DNA of 64,000 nt, taken from NCBI RefSeq assembly GCF_034424155.1, contig NZ_CP139992.1:2124012-2188011 (forward strand), written 5' to 3'. The notes beneath the pieces were generated by a model. The model was not told where the DNA came from. It did not search any database and saw nothing but the letters and a program-made list of their open reading frames with translations. This DNA comes from Hafnia alvei. GTDB lineage: Bacteria > Pseudomonadota > Gammaproteobacteria > Enterobacterales > Enterobacteriaceae. The translations under genes were made by a program, and so were the position numbers. This document shows, piece after piece, positions 48,687 through 58,634 of this stretch (positions within the stretch are counted from its first letter, which is position 1; each line of letters opens with the position of its first letter).

Positions 48687-49406
48687 TTATAGATCGTAAT
48701 CGATCAGCGCCAGCAGTGCTGGAAGGTATTTTTCGCTGGCGAGGTCGGCTGAAATCGCCGGTAGCTCAAGCGTAATGCAGGGCAGGCTGAGGTCGGCACA
48801 CCAGCTGCCAAATGAGCCCGGTGTTTCATATCCGACGTTGCTCACTAAAGGCAGTTCAAAATCGGCGGAAAGTTGCTGCCCGAGCAGCGTTTGGTGCGGA
48901 TCCTCCACACAGGCGAGAGGCTCATGCAATGAAACGACCCACGCCGGTTTCAAACGGTGAATCAGCTGGCAGAGCGCCTGCGTTTCGGGTTCTGAGCCTG
49001 CGGCGTCGCCGCTGGATAGCCTAACATCTCTTTCGCTGCTGGCGCTGTTCCAGCGATACACGCTATGGCCGGGTAGCCAGTTAGCCGCAGGAAAATTGCG
49101 ATTGAGATCCACGCCAGCAGAGTTTGCTCGCAATCCTAGCTGACAGCCATCGGGGTTGACCGCCAAAATGACATGGTGACGTTGCTGCATCGGCTGGAGA
49201 CTGCGCAACGCACAGGATAAGGCGATGACTGCGGTAGTTTCGTCACCGTGGGTGCCAGCAATAATCAGCCCCGTATCACGATCGGGCTGCACGGCGGGGA
49301 AATAAAGCAGCGGTGCGCCCAGCAACGAATGTCCATAGGTGACCGCCGTCGCGCTAATTTGGCCACGTTCGGAGCGAGGGCGGATCTGTTTTACACCATT
49401 TCCCAT
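48687..49406 (-). CDS. mpaA: Murein tripeptide amidase MpaA
   Basis: Cytoplasmic M14 zinc carboxypeptidase that cleaves the gamma-D-Glu-meso-DAP bond of murein tripeptide. 239 residues from ATG 49406. Zinc motif in IIAGTHGDETTAVIALSCAL; substrate segment VNPDGCQLGLRANSAGVDLN. The frame remains open to 49580, but that extension reads through an ERIC element and does not resemble MpaA, which begins near PRSERG. Convergent with ycjG (8-base gap). Confidence 0.93.
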   Translation of the reverse strand: MGNGVKQIRPRSERGQISATAVTYGHSLLGAPLLYFPAVQPDRDTGLIIAGTHGDETTAVIALSCALRSLQPMQQRHHVILAVNPDGCQLGLRANSAGVDLNRNFPAANWLPGHSVYRWNSASSERDVRLSSGDAAGSEPETQALCQLIHRLKPAWVVSLHEPLACVEDPHQTLLGQQLSADFELPLVSNVGYETPGSFGSWCADLSLPCITLELPAISADLASEKYLPALLALIDYDL

Positions 49407-49433
49407 GCAACAGTTTTCCCGTAATAGTAGAAT

Positions 49434-49503
49434 AATGCCGTCATACTTGAAGCTGCATCCGTGCTCGCTTTCTGCTTGGATGTAACTCCAATTATTTGGG
49501 TCT
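49434..49503. repeat. Short ERIC (IRU) element, internally deleted
   Basis: About 70 bases with the arms GTCATACTTGAAGCTGCATC and CCAATTATTTGGGTCTA but no central palindrome. Same class as the copy at 12150-12207; the two share the GTATGACGG arm and AATAATTGG on the reverse strand. Located in the mpaA/mppA divergent gap. Confidence 0.75.
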
Positions 49504-49668
49504 AAGTCTGAATAATTTCCGTCTGTTAACCTTCTTATTAAGGCACACTTTTTGACCTCAGAAAACGTTCGCAACGACAAAAATAAACGAGCGTGGGGAA
49601 TAACGGTGTCTGGGATTAGGGAATGCTGCCGGCCGTGCCAATGATTTTGGATATATAGGGTTCTATTT

Positions 49669-51285
49669 ATGCATCTTTTTCGTATTACTGCATTATCCGC
49701 ATTGATTGCTTCGGGGTTCGTTTCTGCGCAGGCCGCGCAGGTTCCTGCGGGAACCGTTTTGGCTGAAAAACAAGAGATTGTTCGTCATATTAAAGATGAA
49801 CCGGCTTCGCTAGATCCGGCAAAGGTGGTGGGATTACCCGAGGCGCAGGTGGCGCGAGATCTGTTTGAAGGATTGGTTAATCAGGGCGCGGACGGCAAGC
49901 CAACGCCCGGCGTGGCTCAGAGTTGGCAAACGACCGATAATAAACGCTATGTGTTTAAGCTACGTGAGAACGCTAAGTGGTCGAACGGCGATCCGGTAAC
50001 GGCCTATGACTTCGTCTATAGCTGGCAGCGTTTAGTGAATCCTAAAACGCTGTCGCCGTTTGCTTGGTTTGCGCAAATGGCGGGTATTGCCAATGCCGAA
50101 GGCATTATTAGCGGCCAAGTGCCGGTACAAAAATTAGGTGTCGCTGCGCCGGATTCGCATACGCTGGTGGTTCAGCTGAATAAGCCCGTCCCGTTCTTCG
50201 TAAACTTATTGGCTAATTTTAGTTTGTTCCCCGTACCGCAAAAAACCATCGAAAGATACGGTAACGATTGGACTAAGCCAGAGAATTTGGTGGGTAACGG
50301 CGCATACGCCATGCAGGAGCGGGTGGTTAACGAAAAAATTGTGTTAAAACCTAATCCGTATTATTGGGATCATAAAAATACCGTCATCACTAAAGTGACG
50401 TTTATCCCGATTAATCAAGAGTCTGCGGCAACCAAGCGCTATCTGGCAGGGGATATTGATATCACAGAATCCTTCCCTAAAAACATGTATCACAAATTAA
50501 TGAAGGATATTCCCGAGCAGGTCTATACGCCGGACCAGTTAGGCACCTATTACTACGCCTTTAACACGCAAAAAGCGCCGCTCAATGATGCTCGCGTGCG
50601 TAGAGCACTCTCGTACGCCATCGACAGACAGATTATTGCCGAGAAAGTATTAGGTACCGGTGAGAAGCCTGCCTATCATTTAACGCCAGATGTAACCGCA
50701 GGATTCGAGCCTGTACCGCTGGCTATTCAGAAAATGACGCAGGCTGAACGCAACAAACAAGCGAAAGCATGGCTGAAAGAAGCAGGCTATGGGCCGAATA
50801 AGCCGTTAAAGCTCACCTTGCTGTACAACACCTCAGAGAACCACCAGAAAATTGCGATCGCGGTGGCTTCCATGTGGAAAAAGTCGTTGGGTGCACAGGT
50901 CAAACTGACTAATCAGGAGTGGAAAACCTATATCGATAGCCGCAACACCGGCAAATTTGATGTGGTTCGTGCGTCTTGGGTGGGAGACTACAATGAAGCA
51001 TCGACATTCTTGACGCTGTTGACGTCGACCCATAACGGCAATATCGCTAAATTTAACAGCCCGGGATACGACAAACTATTAAAACAGGCCAGCGAGGAAA
51101 CCGACGCCGGTAAACGTAACGCAGATTACGCGCAGGCCGAGCAAATTTTGGCCGACCAAGCACCGATTGCGCCGATCTATCAATACACCAATGGCCGCTT
51201 AATTAAGCCTTGGGTGAAGGGCTATCCGATTACTAACCCTGAAGATGTCGCCTATAGCCAGACGATGTACATCATTAAGCACTAG
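49669..51285 (+). CDS. mppA: Periplasmic murein peptide-binding protein MppA
   Basis: Binds L-Ala-D-Glu-meso-DAP in the periplasm and passes it to the OppBCDF permease. 538 residues. Signal peptide MHLFRITALSALIASGFVSA. OppA-like mature protein with DEPASLDPAKVVGLPEAQVA, TYYYAFNTQKAPLNDARVRR and LLYNTSENHQKIAIAVASMW. It is closer to MppA than to OppA in these blocks. It stands next to mpaA and ycjG, which act on the same peptide after import. Its 3' end overlaps the convergent transglycosylase gene by 11 bases. Confidence 0.92.
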   Translation: MHLFRITALSALIASGFVSAQAAQVPAGTVLAEKQEIVRHIKDEPASLDPAKVVGLPEAQVARDLFEGLVNQGADGKPTPGVAQSWQTTDNKRYVFKLRENAKWSNGDPVTAYDFVYSWQRLVNPKTLSPFAWFAQMAGIANAEGIISGQVPVQKLGVAAPDSHTLVVQLNKPVPFFVNLLANFSLFPVPQKTIERYGNDWTKPENLVGNGAYAMQERVVNEKIVLKPNPYYWDHKNTVITKVTFIPINQESAATKRYLAGDIDITESFPKNMYHKLMKDIPEQVYTPDQLGTYYYAFNTQKAPLNDARVRRALSYAIDRQIIAEKVLGTGEKPAYHLTPDVTAGFEPVPLAIQKMTQAERNKQAKAWLKEAGYGPNKPLKLTLLYNTSENHQKIAIAVASMWKKSLGAQVKLTNQEWKTYIDSRNTGKFDVVRASWVGDYNEASTFLTLLTSTHNGNIAKFNSPGYDKLLKQASEETDAGKRNADYAQAEQILADQAPIAPIYQYTNGRLIKPWVKGYPITNPEDVAYSQTMYIIKH

Positions 51286-52718
51286 GTTGGCTGGGAGCAG
51301 GCGGAACGGCCTGCTCTTTCTTCTGTTGTTGCTGCTTGATGAGGGTATAAGCAACGTAATATTTGAAAATATTACTCACGTACTGCACCGTTTCATTGCC
51401 TATTTTCAATTGCGCCACGCGCTCCACGTTATTAAACCAGCGGTTAGGATCAAGCCCCATCAGCTTGGCCTGTTTTCTCAGTTTTTCTATCTTCGCAGGC
51501 CCGGCATTGTAGGCCGCAAAAGTGAAGAGCATCTTATTGAGTTCATCCATTGGCTGATCGGCAAAATAACGGTCTTGCATAAAACGGATATATTTAATTC
51601 CCGCATTGACATTAGGCTCTGCCAATGAAATATCGCCGACTTTAAGATCTTTTCCCGTGCTGGGAAGGATCTGCATGATGCCAATCGCGCCGCTATGGCT
51701 ACGTTTGCTTTGGTCGAGCTGTGACTCTTGATAACCCTGTGACACCATCAGCAGCCAGTCTACGCTGTATTCCTGTCCATACTTTTGGAATATGGTCGTG
51801 AGCTGGTTGAATTTAGCGATCTCTTTTTCTGATGTGGCACTTTTTACCCACTTAACGCTGCGCAAATATTTATAAACCTGCTGGTTGCCAAACGATGTGC
51901 CTAATTTATGCGCTTTACAAAACGGATTAAGAACGGCGAGCAGCTGCGGTGAATTTTTGCGAACGGCTAAGGCAATATTACCATCGGTTCGTAATGAGAA
52001 TTGATCGTAGGTTACTAGATTGGGATAGATCTTCTGCCAGAGCAAAGCGAGATAGCGGTCAACGACGGTGTAACCCGCCAGATTCGCATTCACCATTTCT
52101 AAAATATCTTCAGGCTCTAGATTGCCCGGTGCATTAATGACTTCAACCGGCGCCAGCTTGTTGCTGATTAAATGTTGATTAAGCTGCGCAATACTTTGCA
52201 CATAGCTGGTGGACGGGATTGATAAAGACGCTTTTTCCCGCTAAATCATCTCGCGTTGTGAGTGTCGGTTGAAGTTTATTGGCCACAATCACTTCATGCA
52301 CGCCGCTGGCTAGCGGTAGGGCGAAATCAACCTGCTGTTGGCGCTCTGGTGTAATGGTGAGGTTTGCGGCAATCAGATCGCCTTTGCCCGCCAATAAATC
52401 AGGGATCAGCCTATCGCGTGAGGTGGGGATGACGACGATATGGATCTTTTTGTCGGGTTTGATGCCGTTATTTAGCGTTTTATCAAACTGTTGCATCAGC
52501 TCAACCATCAGCCCACGCGGGGTGCCTTGGTTATCCAAAAAATAGAAAGTTTTGCTGTAGGGGATCAAAACGCGAATGATCCTGCGCTGTTGCATGGCAT
52601 CGAAATCACCATAGACAGAATTGATGGTGGTAGGAAGCGAAAGGGTTTTGCTCGGCGCTGCGTGGCTCGCAGTGCCAATGAAGAAGAGAGCAATGAGTAA
52701 AAATAGGCAGCGCACCAT
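51275..52718 (-). pseudogene. MltF-like lytic murein transglycosylase, frameshifted
   Basis: Two-domain protein: signal peptide (MVRCLFLLIALFFIGTASHA), a family 3 solute-binding-like domain (VLIPYSKTFYFLDNQGTPRG; DLIAANLTITPERQQQVDFA), then an SLT lytic transglycosylase domain. The SLT domain shows the catalytic Glu in SQGYQESQLDQ, plus SGAIGIMQILPSTG and FAAYNAGPAKI. One extra G in the GGG at 52215-52217 breaks the frame: the N-terminal part ends after VFINPVHQLC..., while the other frame continues PSTSYVQSIAQLNQH. Removing one base restores a protein of about 480 residues. Start at ATG 52718 with CAGGTGG upstream. It could be a true pseudogene or a sequencing error in a short homopolymer. 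Confidence 0.85.
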
Positions 52719-53100
52719 ATTTCCACCTGAATATTTCCACCCGGTTCGGGGACGTGAAAGAAGGATGGGCGAGAAGTCGCGCAATTTGATTAATTATAGT
52801 TGCTGGGAAATGGGGTGCGGTTTTTTTGTGCAGGATACATCACGAGTGTGCAGCGAAGAGCAGATCAATCTTATTCACGAAGGTTAATTTTTTGTGCATA
52901 TTAGCAGCGAAACCGTTAACAAACTGAAATATATAGTAAAAATATTTTAGTAACGCATTGATTTACTGGCATTTAAATTGCCTTTTCCTCTCTGGCTGTT
53001 AGTATAACTGGTGTTTATAAAACGGGCAGTTCTACAGCCTTGTACAATTAATTAATTATCCTTCGGCCTGAAGGATAACTGATAAGACTGGGAATCAAGC
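52719..53100. other. Intergenic region upstream of ldtE
   Basis: About 380 AT-rich bases between the divergent transglycosylase gene and ldtE. The only structured element is a perfect nine-base-pair hairpin at 53056-53078 (TTATCCTTC-GGCCT-GAAGGATAA) 22 bases before ldtE, with no U tract, so probably a leader structure. TATAAC/TATAAA-like -10 sequences occur just upstream of it. Confidence 0.45.
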
Positions 53101-54102
53101 ATGAAGCGTGCACTACCTCTTGTAACTATGTTGCTTTCGGTATGGATGGCAGGGACGTCTGTCGCCAATGCAACCGAATACCCTTTGCCGCCGCCAGACA
53201 GCCGTTTGATTGGCGAAAACACCACCTTTACCGTACAGAATAATGGTAAACCGCTAGAGGATGTTGCCGCGCGCTTCCAAATCGGGTTGCTAGGGATGTT
53301 GGAAGCTAACCCTGGCGTAGATCCTTACTTGCCGAAACCGGGTACGGTGCTGACGATTCCGACTCAGATGCTGTTACCGGATGCCCCACGTGAGGGTATC
53401 GTCATTAATTTGGCTGAAATGCGTTTGTTCTACTACCCGAAAGGCCAGAGCAAGGTGGTGGTTTATCCGATTGGTATTGGTCAGCTAGGGCGAAATACGC
53501 CAGAAATGGTGACCAGCGTTTCTCAGCCGATTGCTAACCCAACGTGGACGCCAACGGCCAATATCCGCAAGCATTACAAAGCCGAGGGTATCACGCTGCC
53601 TGCTGTGGTCCCTGCTGGCCCTGAAAACCCGATGGGGTTGTTCGCGCTACGCCTATCCGCACAGGGTGGGGTTTATCTGATTCACGGTACTAATGCTAAT
53701 TTCGGTATTGGCATGCGCGTTAGCTCTGGTTGTATCCGCCTGCGTCCTGACGACATCGAAGCATTATTTAAAACCGTTCCGAAAGGAACGCGCGTGCAGA
53801 TCGTGAATGCACCCGTGAAGGTGTCGGTGGAGCCCGATGGCAAGCGCTATGTAGAAGTGCACCAGCCGCTATCGCGCACTGAGAAAGACGATCCACAAAC
53901 GATGCATATTGCGCTAAAACCAGCAGCGAAGAAGTTTGCTGACAGCCAGCTAACCGATCGTTTGGTGTTTGACGAGGCTGTGAAGCGCCGTTCAGGTATG
54001 CCGGTGATTGTGAACCATGGTCAGGAAGTGAAATCAGAGCCTGAAACGAACGCAGTGAAGATTACGCAAGCTAAGGCAACTTCGACTAGCGCCACAGAGT
54101 AA
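53101..54102 (+). CDS. ldtE: L,D-transpeptidase LdtE (YnhG)
   Basis: Periplasmic L,D-transpeptidase that forms 3-3 crosslinks in murein. 333 residues. Signal peptide to about VANAT. A LysM-like region (NTTFTVQNNGKPLEDVAARF) precedes the YkuD catalytic domain with HGTNANFGIGMRVSSGCIRL, which contains the catalytic Cys and His. Next to lpp and pykF as E. coli ynhG is, which separates it from the Lpp-anchoring paralogues (ErfK/YbiS/YcfS). Confidence 0.93.
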   Translation: MKRALPLVTMLLSVWMAGTSVANATEYPLPPPDSRLIGENTTFTVQNNGKPLEDVAARFQIGLLGMLEANPGVDPYLPKPGTVLTIPTQMLLPDAPREGIVINLAEMRLFYYPKGQSKVVVYPIGIGQLGRNTPEMVTSVSQPIANPTWTPTANIRKHYKAEGITLPAVVPAGPENPMGLFALRLSAQGGVYLIHGTNANFGIGMRVSSGCIRLRPDDIEALFKTVPKGTRVQIVNAPVKVSVEPDGKRYVEVHQPLSRTEKDDPQTMHIALKPAAKKFADSQLTDRLVFDEAVKRRSGMPVIVNHGQEVKSEPETNAVKITQAKATSTSATE

Positions 54103-54141
54103 AAACTCACAGCGAGCGTTGAGCGCAGTCTCACATTATTT

Positions 54142-54171
54142 AAAAGGGATGCCGCAAGGTGTCCTTTTTTT
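54142..54171 (+). terminator. Terminator after ldtE
   Basis: AAGGGATGCC-GCAA-GGTGTCCTT followed by seven T, 40 bases after the ldtE stop; the stem has one bulge and some G-U pairs. Confidence 0.7.
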
Positions 54172-54267
54172 ATTGCTGCGATGTAAGAAGGTTCTGGGCT
54201 GATCTTAAAAAAACGGGCTAAAGGCAAGTCGGCGAAGAGAAGGGCGGGAAAGGGCGGAATTGAGAGA

Positions 54268-54298
54268 TAAAAAAAGGCGCACCGAAGTGCGCCTTTAT
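54268..54298 (-). terminator. Terminator of lpp
   Basis: On the minus strand AAAGGCGCAC-TTCG-GTGCGCCTTTTTTT: a ten-base-pair stem, TTCG tetraloop and T run, 19 bases after the lpp stop. Confidence 0.93.
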
Positions 54299-54316
54299 TA
54301 CATGACTCAAGAAATA

Positions 54317-54574
<258 letters not shown>

Positions 54575-54589
54575 TTAATCTCCATGTAG

Positions 54590-54626
54590 CGTTACAAGTA
54601 TTACACAAACTATTTTCTAAAGAGAA
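54590..54626 (-). promoter_or_regulatory. lpp promoter
   Basis: On the minus strand -35 TTCTCT (54621-54626), 17-base AT-rich spacer, -10 TAATAC (54598-54603), start at G 54590. The -10 to leader stretch TAATACTTGTAACGCTACAT matches the well-known E. coli lpp promoter. Confidence 0.85.
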
Positions 54627-54805
54627 TAAATTTTTCGTACTAAATCGCTTTATTTTGATCGTTCGCTCAAAGAAACGCCTTCTTTTGCCAAAAGGTTAAA
54701 AAAAGGAGAGAAAACAGGTCATTTCTATTGGATTCATCTTATTTGATTTGAAAATTAATTATATTAATAATACGAATTCAAGAGGAAAAAATGCTGTACA
54801 AATGT

Positions 54806-54833
54806 AAAAAAAAAGCGCCGGAAACCGGCGCTT
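54806..54833 (-). terminator. Terminator of pykF
   Basis: On the minus strand AAGCGCCGG-TTT-CCGGCGCTT followed by a long T run, 22 bases after the pykF stop. Confidence 0.93.
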
Positions 54834-54855
54834 GATATATTGAGAATAAATGCTA

Positions 54856-56268
54856 TTACAGAACGTGCACGGAAGCGGTGTTGGTGGTGCCGCTGGAAAC
54901 CAGTGCGCCAGAAACCATAACCACGATGTCGCCTTTCTGAGCCAGTCCACTTTCAACCGCAACTTCTTTACCGATACGGTAGAAATCGTCAGTAGAAGCG
55001 ATCTCTTTAACCAGCATAGGAACCACGCCTTTGCTCAGGATCAGCTGGCGAGCGGTAACTGGGTTAGTGGTCAGAGCCAAGATCATCGCATCTGGGAAGT
55101 ATTTACGAACGGCTTTCGCAGATTTACCACCGGCAGTCGCAACTACGATCAGTGGAGCGTCCAGTTTTTCAGCAGTTTCTACTGCGCCACGGCAAACGGC
55201 TTCGGTGATGCGCAGTTTACGGCTGTCGTGCAGAGTATCAATACGGCTCTGCATCACGCGGTCAGTACGCTCACAGATGGTTGCCATGATGCTAACGGCT
55301 TCAAGCGGGTATTTACCCTTAGCACTTTCACCAGACAGCATCACTGCGTCAGTACCGTCTAGAATGGCGTTAGCCACGTCGCCTGCTTCTGCGCGGGTTG
55401 GACGTGGGTTTTTGATCATGGAATCGAGCATCTGAGTTGCAGTGATAACAACTTTACGTGCACGGTTACATTTTTCGATCATCATTTTCTGAGCGAAAAT
55501 AACTTCTTCAACTGGGATTTCAACGCCCAGGTCACCACGAGCAACCATGATGCCGTCAGAAGCTTCCAGAATTTCGTCGAAGTTGTTCAGACCTTCTTGG
55601 TTTTCGATCTTAGAGATGATCTGAATGTTTTCGCCGCCGTGGGCTTTCAGGTGCTCACGGATTTCCATCACGTCAGAACGTTTACGGATGAATGAAGCCG
55701 CAACGAAATCAACGCCTTGCTCGCAACCGAATACTAGGTCACGTTTGTCTTTTTCAGCCAGCGCTGGCAGTTGGATAGAAACGCCTGGCAGGTTAACGCC
55801 TTTGTTTTCGCCCAGATCGCCTGCGTTCAGAACTTTACATACCACTTCAGTTTCTGAAACTTCGATGACTTCCATACCGATCAAGCCATCGTCAACCAGA
55901 ACGGTGTTGCCGATTTTCAGGTCAGCAGCGAAGCCAGGGTAGGTAACAGCAACACGGCTGGTGTTGCCGATAACGCTCTGATCAGTGGTGAAAGTGAAAG
56001 TCTGACCAGCGGTCAGCGCAGCGTCTTTGCCGCCTTCCAGTTTCATAGTACGGATTTCTGGACCTTTAGTGTCCAGCAGGATTGCAGCTTTCTTGCCGGT
56101 TTTTTCCATAACAGCGCGGATGTTTTTGATGCGCTGTCCGTGTTCTTCATAATCACCGTGGGAGAAGTTAAGACGCATAACGTTCATGCCTGCGGTCAGC
56201 ATGTTGTTCAGCATTTCTTCGGATTCGGTCTTAGGACCGATGGTGCATACAATTTTGGTCTTTTTCAT
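54856..56268 (-). CDS. pykF: Pyruvate kinase I
   Basis: Fructose-1,6-bisphosphate-activated pyruvate kinase of glycolysis; cytoplasmic tetramer. 470 residues from [16 protein letters not shown] (ATG 56268), as E. coli PykF; the frame opens 18 bases earlier. Signatures [16 protein letters not shown] and [16 protein letters not shown] (the latter with the catalytic Lys), followed by [14 protein letters not shown]. Downstream of ldtE and lpp as in E. coli. A Cra-type operator lies just downstream of the likely promoter. Confidence 0.97.
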   Translation of the reverse strand: MKKTKIVCTIGPKTESEEMLNNMLTAGMNVMRLNFSHGDYEEHGQRIKNIRAVMEKTGKKAAILLDTKGPEIRTMKLEGGKDAALTAGQTFTFTTDQSVIGNTSRVAVTYPGFAADLKIGNTVLVDDGLIGMEVIEVSETEVVCKVLNAGDLGENKGVNLPGVSIQLPALAEKDKRDLVFGCEQGVDFVAASFIRKRSDVMEIREHLKAHGGENIQIISKIENQEGLNNFDEILEASDGIMVARGDLGVEIPVEEVIFAQKMMIEKCNRARKVVITATQMLDSMIKNPRPTRAEAGDVANAILDGTDAVMLSGESAKGKYPLEAVSIMATICERTDRVMQSRIDTLHDSRKLRITEAVCRGAVETAEKLDAPLIVVATAGGKSAKAVRKYFPDAMILALTTNPVTARQLILSKGVVPMLVKEIASTDDFYRIGKEVAVESGLAQKGDIVVMVSGALVSSGTTNTASVHVL

Positions 56269-56535
56269 GAAGTTTAATTTCTGCAAGTTGTGATGGATTG
56301 AAAAAACAGAGTGCTCAAGGCATTGCCGTGAGCAAGAGATGAAGCCGATAAAACGATGTTGCTTAAAAGGTTAACGTTGCCTAAAAATTTGAACGTCGGT
56401 AATCGGGATGTAGAAACACTACTAAGAATAGATGACAGCTGGGGGATGGATGCGGAAAAGTGTTCTCCGCGTTTAAGAATTGATAAGCGCGAAAGCATAT
56501 ATGAGTTGTAGTTTGCGTAGCGACAGATCAAGGGC

Positions 56536-56547
56536 TGAAACCATTCA
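56536..56547. promoter_or_regulatory. Predicted Cra (FruR) operator of pykF
   Basis: TGAAACCATTCA differs at one base from the Cra consensus TGAAWCGNTTCA. It lies about 20 bases downstream of the predicted -10, a position that would give repression, as known for E. coli pykF. Confidence 0.6.
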
Positions 56548-56565
56548 ATTGAAATGACGTTTCGT

Positions 56566-56595
56566 ATTATACGGTCTTAGTATCGGAAATGACAA
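56566..56595 (-). promoter_or_regulatory. Predicted pykF promoter
   Basis: On the minus strand -35 TTGTCA (56590-56595), 18-base spacer, -10 TATAAT (56566-56571), about 300 bases before the pykF start. Confidence 0.65.
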
Positions 56596-56813
56596 CGAAT
56601 TTGCCCAAATCAACACGTGATTAGTTAAAAAAACGCCGATTGCTGCGCAAATGTAACAAATCCATTGCGTTTGTTGCGCAACAAATGAAAAGAGCCTGCG
56701 AGCGATATTTAGACTAGCAATGCGTTGATAAAATCAGTAATAAAGAATGATTAGAGCGTTTAGCGAGGTAGGACAGGGATAGGTTTTAGATAGAAGATGA
56801 TACAGAGATTGAA

Positions 56814-56890
56814 TGGTGCGTCCGAGTGAACTCGAATCACCGACCCCCACCATGTCAAGGTGGTGCTCTAACCAACTGAGCTACGGACGC
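56814..56890 (-). tRNA. tRNA-Val (GAC)
   Basis: 77 nt including encoded CCA. Acceptor GCGTCCG pairs with CGGACGC. Anticodon stem CCACC/GGTGG, loop TTGACAT with anticodon GAC. T arm shows GATTCGAGTTC. Third (distal) of a tandem set of three identical genes. Confidence 0.97.
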
Positions 56891-56910
56891 ATCGAAGAAT
56901 CTCTTAAGAA

Positions 56911-56987
56911 TGGTGCGTCCGAGTGAACTCGAATCACCGACCCCCACCATGTCAAGGTGGTGCTCTAACCAACTGAGCTACGGACGC
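56911..56987 (-). tRNA. tRNA-Val (GAC)
   Basis: Identical over 77 nt to its neighbours; separated by 20-base spacers, giving a 97-base repeat unit. E. coli has two such genes (valV, valW) near mdtK. Confidence 0.97.
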
Positions 56988-57007
56988 AACGAAGAATTTC
57001 TTAAGAA

Positions 57008-57084
57008 TGGTGCGTCCGAGTGAACTCGAATCACCGACCCCCACCATGTCAAGGTGGTGCTCTAACCAACTGAGCTACGGACGC
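57008..57084 (-). tRNA. tRNA-Val (GAC)
   Basis: First (promoter-proximal) copy of the array, same cloverleaf and anticodon GAC. All three copies carry CCA and are read from the minus strand as one likely transcript. Confidence 0.97.
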
Positions 57085-57224
57085 ATCCTGAACTGCTTTG
57101 TTAGCACGTAAGCCGTGCCAGACAACGGGGACGAATATTAACGGCACATGACACGGCTGGCAAGGGGGATTGCCAAAAATTCCTCTTAAATTCACACGAT
57201 TGCTGATGATATGCGCATCTGGGT

Positions 57225-57252
57225 GAAAAAAACGGCATCTAGGATGCCGTTG
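57225..57252 (-). terminator. Terminator of mdtK
   Basis: On the minus strand AACGGCATCCTAGATGCCGTT followed by a T run: nine-base-pair stem, small loop, 12 bases after the mdtK stop. Confidence 0.9.
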
Positions 57253-57263
57253 AATAAGAGTGA

Positions 57264-58634
57264 TTAACGCGCTGCGCGCTGCAAGATCCACGCGGCTGGC
57301 TGATTTTGTAGCCAGCGAATACGCAGCGCCATCATGATGGCGGCCGAGGTTAGGCCGATAATAAAGCCTGTCCAGAAGCCGCTTGGCCCCATTGCAGGAA
57401 CGATATAGTCGGTCAGCGCCAGCACATAGCCGGTTGGCAGCCCCAAAATCCAGTATGCCGTGAAAGTAATAAAGAAAATCGAACGCGTATCTTTATAACC
57501 ACGCAGCACACCGCTACCGATAACCTGAACCGAATCGGAAATCTGATAAATTGCCGCCAGCAGCATGAGGTGCGATGCCATGGTGATAACTTCAGGGTTG
57601 TCGTTGTAGAGCAGGGCAATAGGCTCGCGGAAGATAACGGTGAAAATAGCGGTACATGCCGCCATCGTCATGCCCACGGCAATACTGGTTCGCGCCGCGA
57701 CCTTCGCATTTTCTGCCGAGCCTTCGCCTAACCGGTAACCCACGCGAATAGTGGCCGCTACGCCGAGTGACATCGGCAATACAAACATCAGCGAGCTGAA
57801 GTTCAGTGCAATTTGATGGCCCGCGACGGAAACGATACCCAGCGGTGAAACCAGCAAAGCGACAACGGCAAACAGCGTTACTTCGAAAAACAGCGCTAAA
57901 GCAACCGGCATACCGATATTAATCAGACGATGGATCGTTGCCCACTGCGGGGCTTCCATGCCTTTTTGGCGTAAATCGCGCAGGCTGGATGAATGACGAA
58001 CATACCAGCGCATAATGAAATACATCACCCAATACACGCTACCCGTGGCCACGCCGCAGCCGACGCCGCCCAGCGCTGGAGCGCCTAATTTCCCGTAGAT
58101 GAAAATGTAGTTAATCGGGATGTTGACCAACAGACCGATGAAACCAATGACCATGCCCGGTTTGGTTTTCGACAGGCCTTCGCACTGATTACGTAGTACC
58201 TGGAAGAACAAATACCCCGGCGCGCCCCACATAATCGCGTGCAGGTAGCCTATGGCTTTGCTCGACAAATCATGATCGATGTTATGCATCATATCGATGA
58301 TATGTTTGGAATTATAAAGCACTACGATGATTAAAACCGACACGCCAAACGCCAGCCAGAAGCCTTGTCGCACCTGATGCTCAATTTTATCGCGGCGACC
58401 CGCGCCGTTTAGCTGAGCAATGACCGGAGTTAAAGCCAGCAGCAAACCGTGGCCAAACAAAATAGCCGGTAGCCAAATGGAGGTCCCAACGGCAACGGCC
58501 GCCATATCTGTGGCGCTAACGCCGCCTGCCATGATGGTGTCAACAAAACCCATGGCCGTTTGTGAAACCTGCGCAATGATAACGGGAATAGCCAGAGCTA
58601 ATAAGCTACGCGCTTCTATCCAATACTTCTGCAC
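57264..58634 (-). CDS. mdtK: MATE-family multidrug efflux transporter MdtK
   Basis: Inner-membrane Na+-coupled multidrug exporter (NorM type). 456 residues, 12 membrane helices. [20 protein letters not shown] near the start and FRNQ-like [20 protein letters not shown] in the middle match E. coli MdtK. The GTG start at 58634 is shared with E. coli mdtK, and AAAGGTG lies upstream. Divergent from ribE as in E. coli. Confidence 0.95.
   Translation of the reverse strand: MQKYWIEARSLLALAIPVIIAQVSQTAMGFVDTIMAGGVSATDMAAVAVGTSIWLPAILFGHGLLLALTPVIAQLNGAGRRDKIEHQVRQGFWLAFGVSVLIIVVLYNSKHIIDMMHNIDHDLSSKAIGYLHAIMWGAPGYLFFQVLRNQCEGLSKTKPGMVIGFIGLLVNIPINYIFIYGKLGAPALGGVGCGVATGSVYWVMYFIMRWYVRHSSSLRDLRQKGMEAPQWATIHRLINIGMPVALALFFEVTLFAVVALLVSPLGIVSVAGHQIALNFSSLMFVLPMSLGVAATIRVGYRLGEGSAENAKVAARTSIAVGMTMAACTAIFTVIFREPIALLYNDNPEVITMASHLMLLAAIYQISDSVQVIGSGVLRGYKDTRSIFFITFTAYWILGLPTGYVLALTDYIVPAMGPSGFWTGFIIGLTSAAIMMALRIRWLQNQPAAWILQRAAR

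Larger units (their letters stand above)
56269..56813. other. pykF promoter region
   Basis: About 545 bases upstream of pykF on the minus strand, also downstream of the tRNA-Val array. It holds the predicted pykF promoter and Cra site near 56536-56595. An uninterrupted frame at 56274-56531 has no recognisable content and no support. No clear terminator is visible for the tRNA transcript. Confidence 0.5.

Noticed and set aside
49407..49580. N-terminal extension of mpaA
   Set aside because: The extra residues come from reading through an ERIC element and do not resemble MpaA, which begins at MGNGVKQIRPRSERG or later.
55031..55435. Plus-strand open frames opposite pykF
   Set aside because: Antisense shadows of a highly conserved, intact pykF.
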